From: Eopsaltria australis
Lineage: Eukaryota; Chordata; Aves; Passeriformes; Petroicidae
Assembly (NCBI GenBank): GCA_034509425.1
Contig: JAVTVJ010000349.1
Coordinates: 558,001-622,000 of the forward strand
Direction of reading: 5' to 3'
DNA length: 64,000 nt
The translations under genes were made by a program, and so were the position numbers. Under the pieces are notes generated by a model. It was not told where the DNA came from. It searched no databases and saw only the letters and a list, made by a program, of their open reading frames with translations. Shown one piece after another: positions 13,180-25,228 of this stretch (its first letter is position 1; the number at the start of each line of letters is the position of its first letter).

Positions 13180-16100
13180 CTATTTTAAGCAAGACAAAGT
13201 GATCACTTACACCTCTGGCTTGGAGTCTAACATACCTTTATTCATTACTGTACTTTCACATTAGTTGATCATTGGATATTGAATGATCCTGACAGGTGTG
13301 GGAAAATACTGATTTCTAACCAATAATTATAATCCATATTGAGTGGTCTTAAGGGATTTCAGATATCAGTTTAAGACAAGAGATATGTCTTATTATGAAG
13401 CAGATGGTATTTAAAAAATTAGAATTAAAATTAAGATTCAACCCCAAGGGTGCTGATTTTTCATATTTTCACTCTGGTATAAGTGTCTTGTTTTTTCTCT
13501 TGGAGTAGGTACAGACCTTTTATTATGTAAAATAAGCATCAAATTTTTTCCTTGGTATTTCAGCATATGTATTAGAGGTAGGTGGCCTTGGCAATTTGTA
13601 CTGCTATTGCTATAAAAAAGATTTCTGCCTACAGATACTCTCTTTGAGAATTTATTCAGAGAGGTTTGTTGATGTTTTCATGGTTTTTAACTTGCTCCTT
13701 GAAAACTAATTAATCAAGTATAATCATCTGGTTGTGTGAAATATTTATAAACTGTAATTTCCATTGCTTGAAATATTTTCAGCATCTCAGTATTGTCTCT
13801 TAATGACAAGAATAAGGAGAAAGAGGATGAGAGAGACGTATGCATGGGGATCATTTATCCTTCTTCTCAAACCAGTGAATTTTTGCTATGAATATTATAT
13901 TTCTACAGAGACTACTTTTGAGATGTTGCTATTTGAGGTTTATACCACACTTAGCCTAATTCTGTAGCTTATGCTGCTGGTTTTTTCTTCCCTCCTGAAA
14001 GAGGGAGTATAATACACAAAACTGCAAATTCCACAGGAAACGTTGAATCCAGGAAGATATTAACTGATTTTGAGTATAAAAGAAAGTTTTTATTCTTCCC
14101 AACTAATATTGACTCTCAATATTGTGTTGGTGGTGTTTGAAATAATTTTAAAACTAAAGTTTGGAGGTTCCCATTTAGATTTTTACAGTCTCTACTTGGG
14201 TATTTAGATTAACTGGAATAATGGGATTAAGACAGACTTCTTTTGCCCTGGAAAACTGTTTAGGAAAACATCCTAGCTTTTGTGGAAGTGCCAGAAATTT
14301 GTTGGAGGTAAAAGGCCTTGTTTAGACACCTCTCTGTTGGTGTGAAGAAATTTTAGATAAGCAGAGAGACAGGACTGTGAACAGTAAACAATATTGCTTT
14401 CATTGGTGCAGGCTAATAGAGGTTGGCCTATAATGAGCAAATCAGAAAAACAAACACAAAAATGACAAAATCTAGAGAAAACACTGTACAGATCTGCACC
14501 ATTTTCAAATGCCTGACAGCACAGGCAAAATGGTGATACTTGAGCTACAGTACAGAGCAAATACATCCAGGAGTGTTCAGCATGGGGATAGAAGGTTTTT
14601 CAGTAATGAGTGCTAATTTACATTTATTAGGTGGTCTGATTTATTAGCTGCAAAATGTCAGAAATATGTGTAAGAAGTGTACTGAAACAAATTATGTTGT
14701 CCAAGAAACCTAGGTGAAAGAGAACTTGCAGAGTTAAAAGAACAATTCTGTTAAGGTCAAACAAAAGCAAAATTGAAATATCTTCTTTATACCAAGTTAA
14801 AAAAAGAAGTAGTTGATAGAGATGAAAGCAATTATAGTTTTAGGATTATTTTTTCTCGCCTATGAAGAAGCAGAGGTTTTGTTATTATGAAAAGAAAAAG
14901 CCTATGTGTTAATAAGTAGTGAAAGAAACTAACAAGCAATGGATTAATTAATTTGCTTTAGTTTTCCAGGCTCAGCTGCCCACATCAGTTACACTGACTT
15001 ACTGAATGATGTTTTGTCCCTAATGACAATTTAACAAATCAGACAAAGCAAAATGTGAAGATTTTAGTGCTAGCTAGCTACTTTTTAAGTGCCAGTGGAT
15101 TTTCTTTTTCTTGTGCAGGATATCCTATTTAGTGTCAGTACCTGATACTTTTTATATTAAATTTTAGTCATCTTTGTCTACAAGCTCCACTATTTGTGAT
15201 CCAATGCAAATATCTATGCAGGACAGCCAGGAGTTCCTTAATTATGGATAGCTTGTGGTGAAAGCCGAATCTCCAAACACAAGTAAGGGTGAACAATGCA
15301 TTCAGCATAGAAAATCAAGAAAGCAGCTGTTGAAATCAGTTACCACACAGGGGTCAAGGACAGTAGTGTCACACTAGTGGGTGCGGGTGAGTCAGTGGTA
15401 ACAGTACAAATGACTGTACTGGCATAATTAGAACCTTTTCTCAAAAATCTGCTGTGCCAGTCAACAGATGAGTAGTTATTGTCAGACTCTGCCCACCCTG
15501 TTAAACTTCTGCCTAATAAAAATTCAAATTAAAAATATTCTGGTACCAGCATTTATTCTTTATGAATGCCTTGATGTTTTGTTACAAGACTGGAAGAAAG
15601 TTCACTGACTCATTGGAAAGATTCCTCTGGGCTTTAGTGGGCATTTGATCAGGCTTTTTTCTGAAATAATTTGGTTTATGATTTTTTTGCAAACCACATC
15701 TACGAATATAACTACATAAGCTTCTCATATTAGTTAATTACCTTTATCTATGAGATTAATGTCTCCATCAATTTCAATCACTAGGTGACAAAAGGGTTCC
15801 TGAGTAATGCTGCTATAGATTCATGTGCCTTTTCTCTGGAAACTCTTTGTCTGTCCAAATCACAATCTCTTAACATCACACTTGTTTAAGGGTATTTTCA
15901 ACTCTGAGAGTTTAACTTTTCTTTTTATCTAGTAATTTTGTTAGTGTATATTAAGGTGTATATTAATTTGTCCTACAATTGAAGGAAAAAATCAGATAAT
16001 TTTTTTCATTCTTCTGTGCAAGACCTCAATTCAGGTCAAAATATATTGGTTTCTAAACATTATACATATGTAATTTCCAAAAAATGACATGAAATAGCTT

Positions 16101-17290
16101 TGAGTTTTGTCAGGTAGAAGGGAATGAGCTACACAAACATATACACAATATATCAATATGTAGACATTATATCAAGATCTGTAGTTGGAGCTTTACATTC
16201 TGGGGAAAAAATATAAAGCAAAACATGGGGGAAAGTGATTTCCTGTGTGTACATGTCTGAGATAGATAAAACTATTTTAATTTTACATTAAAGTTTTAAA
16301 AATTGACCACTTGCTAAATCCTCAAAGGTAAAACTATTTCAGATGAACAAATACAAAATTATTAATACCTCACAACACATATACATTCAACATGACTTTC
16401 TGAGTGCATTATTTTCTTCCATGACAACATGGATACTTCAAGGAGGATTTCACAATTTAAAAAATATTCTTTAATCCTACAAAAAATGCTTATAAAATAT
16501 TTCACTGTATGTGCATGAATTAAAAGAGGTAGGAAAATGTTTATTGTGGACTTGATATGAAAATCATATCAACCAACATTAATGGCTGCAGAGCAAAATG
16601 CTCAAAAATAAATGAATGTCTATGTTAAAATTACCTTTTCAATCATCAGTATTGAGCATATTGATTTAGTATTTCTTCTGTGTTCTCTAGATCTGTATTT
16701 CTATCTGTGGTACTTTTTCACTGGACCTTAGTGCAAGCAGTGGAAGGGTCAGTGATGAATTTTTTACTCATCCCTCATTAAGAAAATCTTCACTGCATTT
16801 ATATGTCACTAACCCTATCCTCAATATGTATAAACACTGAACAATTATAAATGTGATAGAAACTCATCTCACATGGTCCAATTTGTAATTTGCTCCTTCA
16901 GATATTTTTTTGCTTTCTATTTGTTACATGAAATGGGATAGAGCCAGAGAAGGAAGTAAGTCAGACTATAATCCTGCTATTATCTTCTCCCCCAGTACAC
17001 TGGTTCAGTGAGGAAGTTTTGTTTTGAGAAAGATCTTTATCTTTGGAATACCTTAAAACCAAGCTTGAAAGCTCAGAATTTGTGGGAAATTTGTGGGAAA
17101 ACAAGAAAAACATCAAAAGAAGTCATTGTATTGTGTAGAATGTTCTAGTCCAACAGGTCTGCTGGAGAGGTACCCTGAGTAAGACAACTACAGAAAGAAG
17201 ATGGCTGGTGGGACATAATTTGTGGGCATGTTTAGGTTTTGTCAGCAGTGTAATATACAGTAGGACAACTTAACTGAGTCAGGTTCTCCC
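13180..17290. other. AT-rich unique DNA, nothing recognised
   Basis: No repeat family, exon or RNA gene was recognised. Small local duplications are present, for example the GTGTATATTAA pair near 15945-15965. Open frames are short and lack domain-like composition. Confidence 0.6.
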
Positions 17291-17292
17291 CC

Positions 17293-17865
17293 TTAAAAAA
17301 CAATCAAACAAAAAACCCAAACGAAAAGATACAAAAAAATCCCACAATAAAAATACTGAATGGACTCTCTGGGGAAAAACAAAAAATTTGTGAAAGTAGA
17401 CAGGAGGGAAGTGTGTGTTTGCCTTGGTGTGTCAGCTGCATACCCAGTTTTATGGAAAGCCTTAGAGGAAGGGATGGGATAGAATGTCTCACCCCAGGAA
17501 CAATTCAGCATATTCAGTAGAAGAGAAGCTGCAGAGGAGTAGCAGGAGGAGAAGCAGCATCTCAACAGGATGGCTCTGGAAGGAAGCAGAGGTGTAAGGG
17601 CTAAAGGGAGCAAAGTCAGAGCTGAAAAAGGAAAGAAAGCAGGAATCCATAAGTGTGAGGAGTTGGATTGGTGTCTGTGCTGTGCAGGAGGCTGCAAGAG
17701 CTGCTTCACTGGAAAACAGTGCTGCTGAGAAGGGACAACCTGGTAAGGACAGTAAGGTATGCTTTCAAGCCTACTATTTAGTCTGTCAGTCATATCAGAA
17801 ACAAGCTTTCTCTGTGTAGAGAGGTCTCTAATATCCTGTTCTTTGCATGATGGAAGAAGACACAA
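17293..17865 (-). other. Longest open frame in window (190 codons), probably not a gene
   Basis: A minus-strand ATG-initiated frame of 190 codons. The predicted protein is rich in Ser, Leu, Pro and Phe, with a very hydrophobic C-terminus of Phe, Leu, Val and Ile. That composition is what a purine-rich plus strand gives when read backwards, and I recognise no domain. The same DNA read on the plus strand is A/G-rich (17510-17720) and contains GTAAGG at 17742, a possible splice donor, so an untranslated exon on the plus strand is an alternative. A chance frame is the most likely explanation. Confidence 0.25.
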
Positions 17866-17869
17866 CCAT

Positions 17870-20800
17870 AGATGTTAGAATGACTTGGAGCCTACTCTCC
17901 AAAGAAATAGCTGTTTGAACAGGTGCCTTGGCACAGCTATTGGTGTCAGGTAGCCTCTTGAGAAAAATGTCTGTATCCTTGGCCACCTGTGAAATCTGAG
18001 GAAAGAAGAACTTTTCCTACCAGGACAGGATCCAATGGAAGTCAGATAAGAGACAGGTGTCTATTTGTCTCTTTGGTGGTTAGAAAGAGAAAACAAGAGA
18101 AGAACCTTCTCTTTCCTGCAAGCAGGCAAAACAGCAATCAAAACTTTATTTTCACTTGGGGAAAAAAGCTGCAAGGCAAAATTGGGATTCTTGGCTGCCT
18201 ATAATAATGTTATTTGTATCAGTATTTTGTTGTAACTTGCAAGATTTCACTTGGGTTGTGGCCAATTATATTGTCAGATAAGAATGCATTTATGTGCACA
18301 TTTTTTGTTGTTTTGAAATCTATTTCATTAACTCTTAATATTGCTGATAATAGATATAGCTAATTTTAAAATGCTCTTGGCCTCTATACCACCCTGCACA
18401 GCAGTAACTATGTTCCCATTCTTGTGCAGTCCAACAGGATTGTGAAAAGTGCATTTATTGATCTCTGGAACATAAAAGGTGTAAAGACAATGTTCTGAAT
18501 CAAGGCAGGTATACACAGAGACAAAAAGATGTCAGATATGTGATCAATACTAAAGACCTTGAATATCTGATGGCATAGCTGTGGCCACGCTCTCAGGACC
18601 AGTTGCCAGCCACCTCTGTAGTGTGAGTTGTCATTTCATGCATTCTTACAGATGACAGTTGTTTGTAAACCAATTGTACATAAACCAATCATTTGTATAT
18701 AAACAATTGGATTGGACAAGAACATAGACCATGAACATTCACAAATCAAAATAATTATGGCAACTGACCGTAAAAATCATAGTAAACATACATATTTTAC
18801 AATGTGGAAATGCAGTCTGAACTTCAACAAGTCAATGAGAGGTGTCAGTAACACAGGCTAGCTGTAAAGCAGTGGTTCAGAAGCTTGTTTTGCCTTTCAC
18901 CTCCAAAAAGGGAATTCTATCTCATTAACTTCATCCATAAAAGCTTGAATGGACACAGGTGCTTAATGGGCATTTCCAACTTAAGCCACCTAAGCTCCAG
19001 AGAGTGACGCATCTCAAACTCAGCAGTTAAGCTCAGATTTTCTTGATTTATGTTTGTGAATTTTTTATGTTTCGTAGGTTCCTCAATCTCTGCATTGACA
19101 GTACAACCAGTCTAAGTTCCCTCTTTTTTCTATCTGAACCACCCTATTTATGGCAGGTCCTTAATTTTCAAGTTGTTACCATATGGAAGTTAGGTGAGTC
19201 TGAATGGCTTTCAGATCTTACACCTTTTTCATGTAAATCTTTAGGCCCTAAATGATCCAAGAGAGAACACTGTGGCTGGTTTGTGAAGGAAGAGATAATT
19301 CTGTCTAAATATGTTCACTGAGATTTTAAAGATACTCAAATAGTCCTCTAGGATGCAAATGTCCAGGCAGCTTTAGAAAAGCCATCACTATGCCTTCCAT
19401 ATATAATTTAATATATAAAATAAATACATTTTCAGAATTAGAAAAGGATTGCTCAAGCTACTTCAGCTAGGTAGAGACCCAGATGGCTAAATTGTATTTG
19501 GAGCATAGCCTTTCTGGAGGCACCTATATTTCTCTCTTGGTTGAAAAAGGACAGAAACTTCACTCATTTCTGGTTAACCTTCTAAAAATCTACATGTCAA
19601 AGTTAGGTAAAATAAAGTCCAACTTTGCTTATTCTTCATTAAGAGTTAGACACAATGAGAGGGAAATCTGTGGGGACTGCTTTTTACAAATGAGGAACTC
19701 TGTGCCTAGCTCTAATTTAACATTATTTCAAAGGTATAGTCAAGAAGAAATAGGCACAAAGACCACTTTCAGTCATGCAAAAATAAAATTAATTGTTTTT
19801 AGCAGAAAGATAAATGTAGCATTTAAGTTCATTGGTCACATCACTATATCAATTCTAAATTGGATTGGAAACCTGAAGTGGTCTCTGCCCAGCTCCCACA
19901 GGGTAGATTTTACAGACAAATATTAATATCACAGAAAGCACTGTCACCACTGTTCACCATCCAGCTGAGACACTGAAATTGAGCTGGGAAAGAATGAGCT
20001 ATGGTACCAAGGAGAGGCTTGATAGACATTGCATTACCATGCCTCTGTGGTGACTTTTCTACTGCTGCCCCTACTCTATGAAACAGAGGGCATCAATCTT
20101 TAGTGCTGTCAGCTGAGCTATTGCATCATACTGTGTAAATCATAGACTGGGTAAATTGCATTTCTTCTTGTCCTTCAGCACTTCAAAAACATAATCAGAC
20201 CATTAACAAGAGGTTGTGCTTAATTTTATTTTGATTTTTTCTATTACTGCCTCATGGCTGGTATATAAGCATGCATTTAAACAAGAGAGCAGAAGAAAAA
20301 CTTCCAAACACATTTTTGTGTGATCATTATTCCTTTTCAAAATACATTCAGTAACAATCTCTTCCAAACCCTGATTTCAAAAGGCCACATAATAACCTGC
20401 CAGAGTGGTATCTTCAATATCTTCATAAGAATCTGTTTTGAACATTTTGTGTAAGATAGAAAGGAAAAATTCATGCAATCATCAGCCATCAATATAATGT
20501 AGCAGTCTCATGCAAGGAGACTATATTTGAATGTACCTTTAAATATTTTCCCAAATTTATCAATAATTAATTGCTAACACCTGGCAGTATCCATCTGGCA
20601 ATATTCCTTCATTTTTGGTTGACTGAATACTGATTTTGTTCAGCCTTCAGATGCCAGATCATGTGCTGATGATTTCTACTGAATATGCAAACCCACGAAT
20701 GTCTGTATATCAACATCAAAAGCCAGGTGTTTCTCAGATATATATGTACAAAAACCCAAACAAACCAACACTGCAACCAGTATCCAAGATTTGCTCTCAA

Positions 20801-21262
20801 TTAAATTGGAAATAAATATATATTTATCATTCTATTCTAAGAGTTACTTGGGTTCTTTATTATAAATCATTTTCTTATGAATATATTTTTGGTAAAGGAC
20901 ATTCAATTTATATTGAAATATCCATTTTCTACTATACTACCACACAATACTATTATATATTCTATCATAAATAACAAACTACTATTTTTGTAGACCAGAG
21001 GAAAGACAATTTAATTTTTCAGTAAACAGTATTATTTCCAGGTAGTGAGAACATACCTTTGATAATGAATTTCTGCTAATTATATATTTGCCAATTAAAG
21101 AATGATTAATTGTACATACTCAATATCCCAGGAAACTACCTTCCAAACTCACTAACTGCCACAACTGTGGCAGCATTTTGATAATAATGTTGGGTTTTGT
21201 TCCAGCATCTTTATTCTTGAAAATTAGTCTCATTGTAAAAATTATGCAATTATTAATTTAAA
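17870..21262. other. AT-rich unique DNA with weak open frames
   Basis: No repeat or gene was recognised. A 147-codon plus-strand frame at 19483-19926 has ordinary composition but no recognisable domain, start context or splice structure, so I do not call it a gene. At 18668-18712, CCAATTGT and ACAATTGG lie in inverted orientation around repeated 'ataaacca'-like text. Confidence 0.55.
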
Positions 21263-21263
21263 T

Positions 21264-21480
21264 TGGAAGAAATTCTTTACTTTGAGGATTATGAGATTTG
21301 GAACCAAGTTGTCCAGGGAGGTTGTAGGTACCCCAAACCTGCCAACGTTCAAAGCCATGTTGAATAAAGTCTTTAGCAACCTGGCCTACTGGGATGTGTC
21401 CTTGAACATGGCAGGGGGGTTGGGACTAAATGATCTTCAATGTCCATGTCAACCCTTTACCATACTATGATTCTGTGTAA
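21264..21480 (+). repeat. CR1 LINE 3' end with tail
   Basis: Plus-strand CR1 3' terminus. It runs from 'aagaaattctttactttga' through 'ccagggaggttgtaggtac' and 'aacatggcaggggggttgg' to the terminal 'tatgattctgtg', the normal avian CR1 tail. The open frame at 21282-21470 is the decayed last part of ORF2 and not an independent gene. Confidence 0.92.
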
Positions 21481-22374
21481 ATCTAATTAATATAATTAAT
21501 AAAGAATTAAGTTATGAGAATATCATTAATGTCAATCAATGTTTTTACTGAAAACAAATCTTAGAAGAAACTGGATGCTGTATTTTGCAGTCATAGTAAT
21601 GGTTATAATTTCAGTTACACAAATGTAAAGTGCTTTTGGAAGATGTTTGACTTGATACCTGATGACATTACAGTACTAAATTAATACTGGGCAATTTTAA
21701 CCGAACACACATTAAATGGATTAAAGCAGATTCTCTGACAATTCCCGACCACCTGTACTTGAGGCTTCTCAGGAGTGCTACAGAAAATGCTATTGAATGC
21801 TTAGTGAATAAGCTGAAAGTAAATATAAAGTTGATGAAAATAAAATCTATTTTATTGTTGAAAATAAAATGCATTTTAAAATAGTGTTGATGGAATAAAA
21901 CTTAATAAAGTGACAAATAGAGATGAATCTATGTGGCCATACTGAACCAAGCCAGAATTTTTCAATGCCTGGGAGCCTTCAAACTCAATGTGTTTTAAAC
22001 AGTCAAACTATATATCTAAGATCAGTGACTGGAGACTGCTGTGGGTTATGGGTTATGTACTTTGGACAACAATGACTCAACTGCTATATGGCAATTGTAA
22101 TGACTGCAAAACACAAGAAATGCAGCTAAGATGACAAAAAGGCAAAAAGAAGGATGCAGACAGGAAGGATGCGAGCAGTTCAGTGATTTAGCAAAATCTA
22201 CTGCACTGGTGATGCAAATAAGAGTGTTCAGAGACCAGAATCTTTTGACAAGTTATTGAGAAATCAAGAAAAGTGTAAAAAGTAATCTGAAACATTACTT
22301 CAGAGTCAGGGACAATGTCTTAAGAGGAGAAAGTTGCAGAACTTTGATGCTTGCAGCAGCAGAAATTCCACAGT
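21481..22374. other. AT-rich spacer with a local degenerate tandem repeat
   Basis: Nothing genic is visible. Around 21831-21893, three loosely similar units each start GTTGATGAAAATAAAA-like (21831, 21858, 21885), which suggests an old local duplication. Confidence 0.5.
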
Positions 22375-22578
22375 AATTATGACAAAATATTTTCACTGCA
22401 AAGTGTGAACAATTATTAAACAGGCTGCCAGGAGAGGCTGTGAAATATTTGTCCTTCAGGGTTTTCAAAACTTGGTTGGCTCAATCTGACCAGCATTCAT
22501 TAAGATGCCCCTTTATAGAGCAGGTGCTTGGACTAAATGAGCTTCAGTGTTTCCTTTCAAATTAAATTCTTATAGAGT
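22375..22578 (+). repeat. Old, diverged CR1 LINE 3' end
   Basis: Order and wording match a CR1 3' end with many substitutions: 'caggctgccaggagaggctg', 'ttcagggttttcaaaactt', 'gcttggactaaatgagctt' and 'tgtttcctttcaaa'. It lacks a clean terminal octamer tail. It is clearly older than the neighbouring copy at 21.26-21.48 kb. Confidence 0.78.
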
Positions 22579-23636
22579 TCACACATTATATAAATGAATT
22601 CTTTATTTGTTGTGAATAAAAAAACTACGAGGTCATCTGGTTATTTTTTAAAGATCTTCATATGCAGAAAATCCTGTATACGAAGTGTATCTTTAATTTA
22701 ACATAAGATAAAAGGGAGACTCATGGTAGAAAATTAAAATGAAAAATGTCAGACCTTTTAAATTGTAAGGATGATCAGTAGTTACAAAGAATGTAATGGA
22801 AAATACTGGATCCTAAGTGTCTTCATATTTTCACAGAAGGAATAGATTTTCTTTGATTCACATGCCTCAATCAAACATCAGTTATTAGGTTTCAAAGGGA
22901 AATAACTGGATGCAATTCAAAAAATTCTATTGTCCTCAATTGGCAGGATATATTGGGTGACATAAGGGCCTTTTCTGTTTTCAGAGTTCACAGAACTAAG
23001 AACTTAAACAGAGTGTGAAACAGAACCTAAAGACTAGAATAGTTTGGAACCCAATAATCAATGTTCAGATGGCTATTCAAGTATACAGAATCATCATAAT
23101 TTCTAGGGGTATACACTAATATTATTGTGACACCAGAGAAGAAAATCAGAAGTCTCTCTCTGTACAGAAGAAACAAAAATTTTATTTATAAAACAGAAGT
23201 GGTTTATGGGTAGGGTCTGTTTCACTGTCTCTCAGTGAAAACCTATGAATTTGAGCCATGCTATAAAATTCTGTACTGATGGGAGTGAGGACTCAAAGAA
23301 CGCAGTTAAATTGTCTCAAAACACTCTCAGTCAGGGAAATTCCCATAGGATAAGGTACCACAAGAGGCACAGATGGCAAACAGAAAGGCATTAATTACAG
23401 GCCTAAATAGAGGTGAGAGACTTAGAATTAGCCCACCAGACAAGATTCCACTGTGCAGACTGTGGGAGAAGAACAGGAACAACAAGAGGAAGAGGTGATG
23501 AGGCCTGGTGGAGCAGATCTGGGTAGCTTATCCAGACAAAAATTTCCTCCATAACAAACTGTGAGAAAAGGAAGCAGCTGCTTACACACATGCCATCCCA
23601 AGTTGAGGTACACCTTTTGGACACCCTGGACTTGGT

Positions 23637-23646
23637 CTCTATAAAA
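23637..23646 (+). promoter_or_regulatory. TATA box of the ERVL-type LTR
   Basis: TCTATAAAAG lies about 280 bp before the LTR end, where an LTR promoter normally sits. It belongs to the retroviral LTR, not to a host gene. Confidence 0.55.
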
Positions 23647-23727
23647 GTGGTATCTCCAGAAGATTATGTGGGGGCCCCCCACCACTGCTAGGACCAGAAG
23701 ATCCCATGTGGTGGTGACATCTTTTGC

Positions 23728-23810
23728 TTAATCTCTCTCTCACTCTCTTCCTCTTTTCCCCTCCTTGCTCCCCTTCTTATTTCTCTCTTTCTCGGTCTCT
23801 CTCTCATTTA
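23728..23810 (+). repeat. Polypyrimidine (CT-rich) tract
   Basis: About 80 bases are almost entirely C and T, with CTCTCTCT-type runs, lying between the TATA box and the LTR end. It is probably part of the R-U5 region of the LTR and could be length-variable. Confidence 0.85.
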
Positions 23811-23930
23811 CTGTTAAATAGAATGTGTACTATTGACTTTGGCATATGGTCTCATTTGCACCTTAATTGAGGCAGAGGCATCTCTAAATAATCAGATACT
23901 AGAATTATTTCAGTGTATCATAACATTAGT

Positions 23931-23950
23931 TTGCTGTCAGAAAGTGGGAT
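23931..23950 (+). other. tRNA-Leu-like primer-binding site remnant
   Basis: The segment resembles the complement of the 3' end of tRNA-Leu (a TGTCAG core followed by AGTGGGAT), with about one substitution and one inserted base. It lies five bases after the ATAACA end of the LTR. A Leu primer site is the hallmark of ERVL-class elements. No retroviral coding sequence follows, so only a stub of the internal region survives. Confidence 0.6.
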
Positions 23951-23959
23951 CCTAACAAT

Positions 23960-25130
23960 GAGCCCAATATAAACATGTAAGGGATTGTCATAAAGAATAT
24001 AAATTACCAGACAGCAGCATTTTCAAAACTTCACGCTTTATCCCCTCCATAGTGCTGGACTTCCAAATATTGTCTTTTTTCCTTTCAGATTCAAAATCCC
24101 ACTATGTTTTAATGTGGCTTCTGAGAACTCAGCAATCAGCATGAAGTTTGTTTCCCCAAACAATTTTGCAAACAAAACTTCATTTTTGACTTGTGTTCAT
24201 AAATAACAAATAAGAGGGAAAAGATGATGTGATTCAATGACTTTGGGAGATGTTTGAAGGTTTGCACATCTTGATTTTTTTCTGTAGGAAACAGCCCTTT
24301 TGTTTGTAAACAGATAATACTGACATGTCTTCTGAAGAAGCGTAACATAATTTTGTCATGCTACAGTAGCAAAACATACACTTTCTGGGAGTATAGTGTT
24401 TGCATGTATTTAGAGTTATCTCTGTGAAATGCTATTATAAATAATTAAGTTACTATTTTTGCTCTTCTTAGGGACTGGCACCAATTAATTTGACTAGTAA
24501 CCTTATCCAAAAAAGGGAATTAAATTTATGTCAATGTTTTCTAAAGTATGATTATTAACCTCTGTACTAATTCATCTGGCAAACCAATAGAGTATATGTT
24601 GTACTTCAAATATTAATTTTCTTTGAACTTTTTTTAACCAAGTTCTGCCTTTGGGGCTGTGTTTAAAGTTTTAAGGATTGTGTTTGGCTATCTTAATTAA
24701 AAGTATTCCATTAACCCGAACAAAGCTGACTCTGAAGCCTAACAACATTTTCAAAACTGATAAATGATTGCAAAGTAAATAGCGATTGAATGAAGAATAA
24801 TTGATTTTTTCCCCTTGAAATATTAAATCAAATAACATTTATTTATTTTATTATTAAATAATTATGCAATTAAGGAAATATTTATTTGTTAGAGTGGCAA
24901 TAGGTAATTAAACAGAATAAGACTATTACACCATTGTAATAGAAGCCATGAGTATCTATGAAATCTTTCTGAAAATTTTATTTGTAAGGTCATAAATCTC
25001 TTAAAACTTCTGTACTACTACAAGGTCAGATGTTTTATTTGTCACTGAGCGGTATTTCCTAGACCACTGTCCTCTGTTAAGTAATGTGGTCTTCAGTACA
25101 GCCAGTCCTGTTTTTTGCCCGTAAACACTC
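23960..25130. other. AT-rich unique DNA, possible conserved non-coding block
   Basis: No gene or repeat was recognised. The 24650-24940 part is dense in TTAATTAA, ATTATTAAATAATTA and TAATTAA motifs and has the look of a vertebrate conserved non-coding element. That impression is unverified. Confidence 0.45.
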
Positions 25131-25228
25131 AGAATCATAGAATATTCTGAGTTGGAAGGGATCCACAAGGACCATTGAGTCCAACTCCTGCTGTGCACAG
25201 GATAGCCCTAAGAATCACACCATGTTCT
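25131..25228 (-). repeat. CR1 LINE 3' end, very short
   Basis: A reversed CR1 tail: 'agaatcatagaatattctga', then 'gttggaagggatccacaagg', 'accattgagtccaactcctg' and 'aagaatcacaccatgttctg'. Only the last hundred or so bases of the element inserted. It overlaps the starts of spurious frames on both strands. Confidence 0.92.

Larger units (their letters stand above)
23215..23925 (+). mobile_element. ERVL-type LTR, 3' part well defined
   Basis: This is read as an endogenous retroviral LTR on the plus strand. It has a TATA box (TCTATAAAAG at 23637-23646), a C-rich hairpin-like GGGGGCCCCCC at about 23672, a long pyrimidine tract at 23728-23810, and an ATAACA end directly followed by a tRNA-Leu-like primer-binding site at 23931. 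The right edge is firm because of the primer-binding site. The left edge is a guess from typical LTR length and could lie anywhere from about 23,130 to 23,420. Minus-strand open frames at 23403-23685 are shadows of this LTR. Confidence 0.62.

Noticed and set aside
19483..19926. 147-codon plus-strand frame
   Set aside because: No domain, no splice or promoter context and no repeat origin are recognisable. The length is compatible with chance in 64 kb, so it is not listed as a gene.
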